From contig NZ_JAELXT010000038.1 of NCBI RefSeq assembly GCF_016427565.1, positions 1 through 37,167 on the forward strand: a stretch of 37,167 nucleotides of DNA. Direction: 5' to 3'. The position numbers were made by a program, and so were the translations under genes. Positions 31,775 to 37,167 of this stretch are shown here, piece after piece; the first letter of the stretch is position 1, and every line of letters begins with the position of its first letter. A model generated the notes under the pieces. The model saw only the letters and a list, made by a program, of their open reading frames with translations, ran no database searches and was not told where the DNA came from. The DNA comes from Microvirga splendida (lineage in GTDB: Bacteria > Pseudomonadota > Alphaproteobacteria > Rhizobiales > Beijerinckiaceae).

Positions 31775-32766
31775 GTTCAGCCTCGTTTGAAGGTAATGAC
31801 GACGTCGTCCTCCCCTTCGCGGTCGAGCCCCTCGACGTGCGCGGGCGCGTGGTGCGTCTCGGCCCTTCCATCGACACGATCCTGGCCCGCCACGGCTATC
31901 CCGACCGGGTGGCCCGCGTCATCGGCGAGGCGGCGGCACTGACCGTCATGCTCGGCGCGTCCCTCAAGCTCGAGGGACGTTTCCAGTTGCAGACGAAGAC
32001 CGACGGCATCATCGACATGGTGGTGGTGGACTTCAACGCGCCGGACCGCCTGCGCGCCACGGCCCGCTTCGACAAGGACCGGCTGGATGCCCTCGATTCA
32101 GCAGCCGTGACGACGGGCGAGCTTCTGGGTTCCGGCTACCTTGCCATGACCATCGACCAGGGCTCCGACCGCAGCCGTTATCAGGGCGTCGTCGCCCTCG
32201 AGGGACAGGGCTTCGAGGAGGCCGCGCACCAGTATTTCCGCCAGTCGGAGCAGATCCCGACCCAGGTGCGCTTGGCCGTGGCCGAGCAGTTCGAGAACGG
32301 GCGCCACACCTATCGCGCCGGCGGCCTGATGATCCAGTTCCTGCCATCCTCCTCCGAGCGTCTGCGGCAGGCCGATCTCGATCCCGGCGATATCCCTGAG
32401 GGCCACCCGTCGAACGATCTCGGCACGCCTTCCGAGGACGATGCCTGGCTCGAGGCCAAGTCGCTGATCGGCACCGTCGAGGATCACGAGCTGATCGATC
32501 CCGCCGTGTCGAGCGAGACGCTTCTCTATCGCCTGTTCCATGAGCGCGGCGTGCGTGTCTTCGAGGGCCAGCACGTGCACGAGGAATGCACCTGCTCGCA
32601 TGAGCGCATCATGAGCATGATGCACCGCTTCTCGACTGAGGACCGCCGCGACATGGTGGGCGACAACGGCCGCATCGGCATCACCTGCGAGTTCTGCTCG
32701 CGCTTCTACGATCTGGATCCGGCGGAAGTCGAAGCCGAGATCGCCAAGTCGGAAGCATCCCAATAA
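31771..32766 (+). CDS. hslO: Redox-regulated chaperone Hsp33
   Basis: 331-residue cytoplasmic holdase that becomes active when oxidised. The zinc-binding cysteines are Cys273 and Cys275 (CTC) and Cys306 and Cys309 (CEFC), the C-X-C and C-X2-C switch of the family. Length is greater than the roughly 290 of E. coli, with extra acidic insertions around 195-225. The start at 31771 gives a four-base overlap with argF. Coupling with arginine genes is a conserved arrangement in this group of bacteria, as far as I know. Confidence 0.95.
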   Translation: MSSASFEGNDDVVLPFAVEPLDVRGRVVRLGPSIDTILARHGYPDRVARVIGEAAALTVMLGASLKLEGRFQLQTKTDGIIDMVVVDFNAPDRLRATARFDKDRLDALDSAAVTTGELLGSGYLAMTIDQGSDRSRYQGVVALEGQGFEEAAHQYFRQSEQIPTQVRLAVAEQFENGRHTYRAGGLMIQFLPSSSERLRQADLDPGDIPEGHPSNDLGTPSEDDAWLEAKSLIGTVEDHELIDPAVSSETLLYRLFHERGVRVFEGQHVHEECTCSHERIMSMMHRFSTEDRRDMVGDNGRIGITCEFCSRFYDLDPAEVEAEIAKSEASQ

Positions 32767-32787
32767 TTCCTTCTCAACACACACTCA

Positions 32788-32890
32788 CCTCATCCTGAGG
32801 AGGTCGCGGAGCGACCGTCTCGAAGGAGTTTCCAGAGAGCGCTGGAGCCTCCTTCGAGACGCAGCCTCACGGCTGCTCCTCAGGATGAGG
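32788..32890. repeat. 103-bp nested palindrome between hslO and argE
   Basis: Outer arms CCTCATCCTGAGGAG and CTCCTCAGGATGAGG (32788-32802, 32876-32890) enclose a hairpin (GGTCGC/GCGACC), a second pair GTCTCGAAGGAG/CTCCTTCGAGAC and another hairpin (GCAGCC/GGCTGC), so it can fold into a cruciform. I recognise the form as a dispersed intergenic repeat of Hyphomicrobiales. It probably also ends both convergent transcripts. Confidence 0.75.
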
Positions 32891-32910
32891 ACAGAGTGTT
32901 GCGAACGGTC

Positions 32911-34083
32911 TTAGGAACTCGCGCAGGCCGACGCGAGCCGGCGCATGAAGGCCACGCCCGCCTCCAGCTGGTCCAGGGTGATGTACTCGTCGGGCTGATG
33001 GGCCTGGTCGATGGAGCCCGGACCGCAGACCACCGTTGGAATGCCCGCTGCCTGATAGTGTCCCGCCTCGGTGCCGAAGGGAACGGTCTGCGTGTGGTTC
33101 TTCCCGGCAAGGCGCAGGGCGAGAGTTTCCGCGAAAGATCCCGGCTCCGGCGCAAGGCCCGGAACGGAGACCTCGAGCTTCGTCTCGATCCGTCCGAACT
33201 CGCCGAAGCGGTTGAGGCGCTTGATGGCGACATCCTGGGCGAACCTTTCGAGGCGGCTCGGGATCTCCTGCGGATCGAGGCTCGGCAGGCCCCGGAACTC
33301 CCAGTGGAAGCTGCAGGATTTCGACAGGATGTTGCGGGCCGTGCCGCCCGCGATCGTGCCCACATGTACGGTCGTGTAAGGCGGGTCGAAGCGGCCGCTC
33401 GTGTCGCCGCGCTCCATCATCTCGTCGCCGATGCGGTTGAGCTCCGCAATCAGGTCGGCCGCCGTCATCACGGCGCTCGCGCCGAGATAGGGCTTCGACG
33501 AATGCGCCTCGAATCCATGCACGGTGGTGCTGAAGGTCACGACGCTTTTGTGCGCATCCACCACTTCGAGCATCGTCGGTTCTCCGACGAAGACAGCCTT
33601 CGGCAGCGGCAGGTCGTGCCCGAGACGGCGAATGGCGTCGACGACGCCGAGACAGGTGGTCTCCTCGTCATAGGAGAGCATGATGTGGATCGGCGTGACG
33701 AGGTTCGCCTGCAGGAATTCCGGAACCATGGCGAGCGCGAGCGCGTCGAAGGCCTTCATGTCCACCGCGCCGCGTCCATAGGCGCGCCCGTTCTCCACCC
33801 GAAGCGTAAAAGGATCTGTCGTCCAGGCCTGGCCCGTCACAGGCACCACGTCCGTGTGGCCGGACAGCACGATGCCGCCGCGATCCTGCGGGCCGATTGT
33901 TGCATAGATGGCCGCCTTGTCGCCGGCCTCGTTCGGCAGGCGCACGTAAGGCACGTTCCAGCTCTGCAGGTAGCCTTCCACGAACTCGACGAGCGGCAGG
34001 TTGGATTTCGAGCTCACCGTGTCGAAAGACACGAGCTTCGCCAGCATTTCGAGCGGCGTCAGCCGCTGACCGTTGGGGGACAT
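32911..34083 (-). CDS. argE: Acetylornithine deacetylase
   Basis: 390-residue M20-family metallopeptidase-like enzyme that releases ornithine from N-acetylornithine. The metal ligands appear as His76 and Asp78 in SGHTDVVPV, Asp108 in GRGAVDMK, and Glu140/141 in SYDEETTC. Other family stretches are GEPTMLEVVDAHKS and FRGLPS. The sequence ends PDEYITLDQLEAGVAFMRRL. Together with argD and argF it forms a nearly contiguous arginine set. apaG lies eight bases upstream on the same strand. DapE is excluded by context and by the MDMKA variant. Confidence 0.93.
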   Translation of the reverse strand: MSPNGQRLTPLEMLAKLVSFDTVSSKSNLPLVEFVEGYLQSWNVPYVRLPNEAGDKAAIYATIGPQDRGGIVLSGHTDVVPVTGQAWTTDPFTLRVENGRAYGRGAVDMKAFDALALAMVPEFLQANLVTPIHIMLSYDEETTCLGVVDAIRRLGHDLPLPKAVFVGEPTMLEVVDAHKSVVTFSTTVHGFEAHSSKPYLGASAVMTAADLIAELNRIGDEMMERGDTSGRFDPPYTTVHVGTIAGGTARNILSKSCSFHWEFRGLPSLDPQEIPSRLERFAQDVAIKRLNRFGEFGRIETKLEVSVPGLAPEPGSFAETLALRLAGKNHTQTVPFGTEAGHYQAAGIPTVVCGPGSIDQAHQPDEYITLDQLEAGVAFMRRLASACASS

Positions 34084-34091
34084 CGGGATCC

Positions 34092-34484
34092 TCAGTGCAG
34101 CACGCGTTTTGCGCGCGGAATGTCGAGTGAAAAGGCGGGGATTTCGGCATCGAAGGTTTCGCCGCCCGCGGTCTCCATCAGGTAGGTGCCCTGCATGGTG
34201 CCGCTTGGGGTCGTCAGGGGGCAGCCGCTCGTGTAGCTGAAGCTCTCGCCGGGCCCGAGCACCGGTTCCTCGCCGACCACACCCGCGCCGCGCACTTCCT
34301 GCACATGGCCGTTCTCGTCGGTGATCCGCCAGTGCCGGGCGCGCAGCTGGACCCGCTCCAGGCCCGTGTTGATGATCTCCACCGTATAGGCAAAGAAATA
34401 GCGGCTATCGTCGGGGGAGGACTCTTCGGGCATGTAGCGGGGCGTTACCGTCACAGAGATGCCGCGGGTCACGGCCTTGTACAT
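34092..34484 (-). CDS. apaG: ApaG domain protein
   Basis: 130-residue beta-sandwich protein (DUF525). Typical stretches are YKAVTRGISVTVTPRYMPE, FFAYTVEIINTG, LRARHWRITDENGHV and VVGEEPVLGPGESFSYTSG with GTMQGTYLME. Its biochemical role is not settled; homologues are tied to Co2+ tolerance and nucleotide metabolism in E. coli. The start at 34484 (MYKAV) follows AAGG; a longer frame to 34541 lacks a site. It is eight bases upstream of argE. Confidence 0.93.
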   Translation of the reverse strand: MYKAVTRGISVTVTPRYMPEESSPDDSRYFFAYTVEIINTGLERVQLRARHWRITDENGHVQEVRGAGVVGEEPVLGPGESFSYTSGCPLTTPSGTMQGTYLMETAGGETFDAEIPAFSLDIPRAKRVLH

Positions 34485-34573
34485 GAGACTGCCTTCAGCC
34501 AGTAGAGGAGTTCGTCCCGCCCGTGGTAAGGCCGTCCTCACGCCTCGTCAATCGAGGCAGGGGAGAACGGGCG

Positions 34574-35200
34574 ATGCTCGACGGATGGGTGCGGCGCAGG
34601 ATCGATCCGCCGCTGGATCGGCTGGGGCAGGGCCTTGCGGGGATGGGGATCTCCGCCGATGCCACGTCCCTGGCGGGACTGGGGCTCGGGCTCGCAGCGG
34701 CCCTCATGATCGCCCTGCAATTCGACGGGGCCGCCCTCGTCCTGTTCGGGCTCAACCGGCTGCTCGACGGTCTTGACGGCGCCATTGCCCGCTCGACCCG
34801 GCGCACGGATCGGGGCGGCTTTCTCGACATCGTGCTCGATTTCACGATCTACGGGGCCATCCCCCTGGCCTTCGCCCTGCGGGACCCCGATGCCCTCGCG
34901 CTGCCGGCGGCGGTCCTCCTGTTCTCCTTCTATGTCAATGGAGCGAGTTTTCTCGCCTTCGCGGCGGTTGCCGCCAAGCGCGGGATGAGCAGCGATGTCC
35001 GGGGCATCAAGTCGATCTATTTCACGGCCGGCTTCATGGAGGGCACGGAAACGATCCTGTTCTTCGCCGCCATGATCCTGCTTCCCCAGCACTTCGCGAT
35101 CCTGGCCTATGCCTTCGCCGGGCTCACCCTGATGAGCGCGCTGGCGCGGGTCACCCTGGCCTGGCACGCCTTCCGCGACGAGCCCGAGGAAAGCGATTGA
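34574..35200 (+). CDS. CDP-alcohol phosphatidyltransferase family protein
   Basis: 208-residue membrane protein with about six helices. The motif DGAIARSTRRTDRGGFLDI and the following VLD supply the D-G-x2-A-R-x7-G-x3-D-x3-D signature that binds the CDP-diacylglycerol and metal, so phospholipid synthesis in the inner membrane is likely. The alcohol substrate cannot be read. The start at 34574 follows GGGGAGAA. The gene diverges from apaG across 89 bases. Confidence 0.88.
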   Translation: MLDGWVRRRIDPPLDRLGQGLAGMGISADATSLAGLGLGLAAALMIALQFDGAALVLFGLNRLLDGLDGAIARSTRRTDRGGFLDIVLDFTIYGAIPLAFALRDPDALALPAAVLLFSFYVNGASFLAFAAVAAKRGMSSDVRGIKSIYFTAGFMEGTETILFFAAMILLPQHFAILAYAFAGLTLMSALARVTLAWHAFRDEPEESD

Positions 35201-35266
35201 GAATTCCGTAACAAGGCTTAGAGGATACTGACAGGCTCAATACTTTCAGGACGGCAGGGCTCTCGG

Positions 35267-36367
35267 ATGACGGATATGGTTGCGTTGAAGGACGGGATCC
35301 AATCGGCTGATGCCATCATGCGCCTGGCGGAGGCGGGAGCCATCAAGCCGGAGACGCCCTTCGCGTCCGACCAGGTTCAGCCGGCGAGTTTGGATCTCCG
35401 GCTGGGGCGTCGGGCCTATCGCGTCCGCGCCAGCTTCCTGCCGGGGCGCAATCACACGGTCCAGGACCGCCTTGACCAGCTGAGCTTCCACGAGATCGAC
35501 CTGGGCCGCGGCGCCATTCTGGAAACCGGCAGCGTCTATATCGCGGAGCTCCAGGAGGAACTGGCCCTGCCGGAGGATCTCTCGGCGGCGGCGAACCCCA
35601 AGAGCTCGACCGGCCGCATCGACGTCTTCACCCGGGTCATCACCGACCACAGCCAGGAATTCGACACGATCGGCGCCGGTTATCGCGGCCGCCTCTATGC
35701 CGAGATCTCGCCGCGCACCTTCCCGGTGCTGGTCCGGACGGGAACGCGCCTGTCCCAGCTGCGTCTGCGCAAGGGCGAGGTGCGCCTGAGCGACGCCGAG
35801 CTTCTGGCGCTCCACCGCAGCGAGCGGGTGGTGGCCTCCGCCGAGCCGTCCATCCAGGATGGCGTTGCCGTGAGCGTGGATCTGGCAGGCTTCGGGCCTG
35901 ACAACCTGATCGGCTACCGGGCCAAACGCCATACGGGCCTCGTCGATGTGGACAAGCCGGGCTCCTGCCGCGTCGCCGATTTCTGGGAGCCGCTTTATGC
36001 GGATGCCTCCCGCACCCTGATACTGGATCCGGGCCAGTTCTATATTCTTGCCTCCAAGGAGGCCGTGCACGTGCCGCCGGACTATGCCGCCGAGATGGTG
36101 CCGTTCGATCCTCTCGTGGGCGAGTTCCGCGTCCACTATGCCGGCTTCTTCGATCCGGGCTTCGGTCATGCGCAGGCAGGAGGGGAGGGGGCCCGGGCCG
36201 TGCTCGAGGTGCGCTCCCGCGATGTGCCGTTCATCCTGGAGGACGGGCAGATCGTCGGGCGCCTCGTCTATGAGCGCATGGCCGAGCGCCCCAAGGTGCT
36301 CTACGGCGCCGGCGCGGGATCGAACTACCAGGCGCAGGGGCTGAAGCTCTCGAAGCATTTCCGGTAA
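35267..36367 (+). CDS. dcd: dCTP deaminase, long two-domain form
   Basis: 366 residues; makes dUTP from dCTP for thymidylate synthesis. Canonical dCTP deaminases have about 190 residues; here two dUTPase-like folds follow each other. The first half carries VQPASLDLRLG, the catalytic NPKSSTGRIDVF and GYRGRLYAEI, and the second has VPPDYAAEMVPFDPLVGEF and AGFFDPGFG but no SSxxR motif. This long form is known from alphaproteobacteria (Pfam DCD, PF06559 family). The start is at 35267; Met4 is an alternative. A tRNA-Gly follows. Confidence 0.9.
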   Translation: MTDMVALKDGIQSADAIMRLAEAGAIKPETPFASDQVQPASLDLRLGRRAYRVRASFLPGRNHTVQDRLDQLSFHEIDLGRGAILETGSVYIAELQEELALPEDLSAAANPKSSTGRIDVFTRVITDHSQEFDTIGAGYRGRLYAEISPRTFPVLVRTGTRLSQLRLRKGEVRLSDAELLALHRSERVVASAEPSIQDGVAVSVDLAGFGPDNLIGYRAKRHTGLVDVDKPGSCRVADFWEPLYADASRTLILDPGQFYILASKEAVHVPPDYAAEMVPFDPLVGEFRVHYAGFFDPGFGHAQAGGEGARAVLEVRSRDVPFILEDGQIVGRLVYERMAERPKVLYGAGAGSNYQAQGLKLSKHFR

Positions 36368-36381
36368 TCCCTTCTGCCCCC

Positions 36382-36411
36382 TTGCCGGATCGCCGAAAGG
36401 CCGGATATGAA
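36382..36411 (+). promoter_or_regulatory. Possible promoter of tRNA-Gly
   Basis: TTGCCG (36382-36387) and TATGAA (36406-36411), 18 bases apart, lie ten bases before the tRNA. The match is fair only, and the tRNA could instead be read through from dcd. Confidence 0.4.
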
Positions 36412-36420
36412 TAAAGGCGC

Positions 36421-36495
36421 GCGGGCGTAGTTCAGAGGTAGAACGTCAGCTTCCCAAGCTGAATGTCGTGGGTTCGATTCCCATCGCCCGCTCCA
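36421..36495 (+). tRNA. tRNA-Gly (anticodon CCC)
   Basis: A full cloverleaf: acceptor GCGGGCG/CGCCCGC, anticodon stem TCAGC/GCTGA with loop TTCCCAA placing CCC at positions 34-36, T arm GGGTTCGATTCCC, discriminator T and encoded CCA (36493-36495). It reads GGG codons. No clear terminator follows. Confidence 0.96.
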
Positions 36496-36944
36496 ATCCC
36501 CCCTTACGACCGGTGCGGCTTCTCGCGGGAGCCCGATCTGCGAGCCCTCCCGGGTCAGTGGAATAGAAAGCTCCCGGAAGGTCATTGTCGGGTGTTGACA
36601 AACAAGCCGGGAATCGACATATCCGCAGCCCCGCCGGAATTCAGTTCGGGCGAGCTTCAATCTCAAAAGACGCCGACGCTACCGAGATCCCTGGATCTCG
36701 CCGTTCGATCGGGTCTCGATCAAGGTCTCGACAGATCCTGATCAGCGGCACGAGCCATGGACGCCAGTATCTGGCAATCTTCCTTGGCTCCTCTGACGGA
36801 AAATCGAGGTATCCAGATCGATCTCGTCGATCTGGATCGAGTAAACGCAAAAGCGGATACGCTTTTGCGAACGCTGAAGCTTGCTTGAATACTGAACGAT
36901 GGCGCCAGGCGATGCCGAATTCGAAAAATTATTCGGAAAAGGTG
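36496..36944. other. Gene-free region upstream of the rRNA operon
   Basis: 449 bases with no credible gene. It holds three inverted repeats: CGAGATCC/GGATCTCG (36683-36700), ATCCAGATCGA/TCGATCTGGAT (36811-36837) and CGCAAAAGCG/CGCTTTTGCG (36846-36869). AT-rich sequence at 36920-36940 precedes the rRNA promoter and may be an UP element. The hairpins may insulate or be dispersed repeats. Confidence 0.5.
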
Positions 36945-36973
36945 TTGACCTGCGGAAGGGGTTCGGTTAGAAC
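36945..36973 (+). promoter_or_regulatory. rRNA operon promoter
   Basis: TTGACC (36945-36950) and TAGAAC (36968-36973) are separated by 17 bases, with an AT-rich stretch upstream. Together with the boxA downstream they mark the promoter of an rrn operon whose 16S gene lies past the right edge. Confidence 0.75.
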
Positions 36974-37090
36974 ATCTTCATCGGCGGCGCGGTTCTTGTG
37001 GACTGGCGCCGGGGAAGGCTTCAAGCTCTGGACGGCCCGCAAGGGAAGCCGGGGTGCTTGGGGTTCTTTCCAGTCTCCTGGCGAGACAAA

Positions 37091-37102
37091 TGCTCTTTGA
37101 CA
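37091..37102 (+). promoter_or_regulatory. boxA antitermination site of the rRNA leader
   Basis: TGCTCTTTGACA matches the E. coli boxA TGCTCTTTAACA with one change. NusB-NusE binding here allows RNA polymerase to read through the operon. The surrounding 36980-37167 is leader, ending with GGCGGTGTCC, typical of sequence shortly before the alphaproteobacterial 16S gene. Confidence 0.85.
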
Positions 37103-37167
37103 TTGTTGAGAGGGGAAGAGAAGCGTAGGCGGCGGTGTCCTTGCGGGCAGTTCATTGGACTGCTGTA

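Noticed and set aside
36585..37100. 171-codon frame across the rRNA upstream region
   Set aside because: It crosses the promoter, inverted repeats and boxA, and reads as low-complexity Ser/Arg/Gly.
1..37167. CRISPR arrays, insertion sequences, phage genes, toxin-antitoxin pairs
   Set aside because: No regularly spaced repeats, transposase or integrase, and no matching small gene pair beyond the cluster described were seen.

Overview
The window looks like chromosome from an alphaproteobacterium of the order Hyphomicrobiales (Rhizobiales), most likely the Methylobacteriaceae (Microvirga-like). This rests on high GC, a GcrA cell-cycle regulator, a long two-domain dCTP deaminase, an rpoH-rluD pair, an HWE-family histidine kinase, large intergenic palindromes of rhizobial style and the form of the rRNA leader at the right edge. 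The genus is inference. Nearly all of it is ordinary housekeeping DNA, with no phage, transposase or CRISPR array.

Left part (1-5220): purA and a membrane protein of unknown function run rightward. The heat-shock sigma factor rpoH and the pseudouridine synthase rluD run leftward, and a tRNA-Glu with its own promoter and terminator follows. From 5268 to 10053 everything is on the minus strand: a three-gene TRAP transporter (dctP-dctQ-dctM), then four very small genes, then a four-helix membrane protein. Two of the small genes are paralogous Cys-rich proteins, one encodes a 33-residue basic protein, and one encodes a disordered protein. Several leaders here can fold so that the Shine-Dalgarno sequence is paired.

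Middle (10358-21860): metZ, an isolated rfbD and a gamma-glutamyltransferase lie on the minus strand, with a strong palindrome just before metZ. Then come a 76-residue conserved-looking protein, an MFS transporter whose end overlaps a convergent lytic transglycosylase, a BtuF-like binding protein facing cobU/cobP, a PAS-PAS-HWE kinase and a YbhN-type membrane protein.

Right part (21918-37167): a complete phosphate regulon (phoR, Pho box, pstS-pstC-pstA-pstB-phoU-phoB) is followed by gcrA. A divergent spacer rich in GANTC sites separates gcrA from the arginine operon argD-argF-hslO. Next are a 103-bp nested palindrome, argE and apaG, a CDP-alcohol phosphatidyltransferase, dcd and tRNA-Gly. The last 220 bases hold an rRNA promoter, boxA and leader; the 16S gene lies beyond the edge.

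The genes work in recognisable groups: phosphate sensing and uptake, arginine synthesis with a redox chaperone, organic-acid uptake and cobalamin salvage. The least explained parts are the small-protein cluster at 5940-6724, the palindrome before metZ, the gcrA/argD spacer and the paired Shine-Dalgarno leaders.
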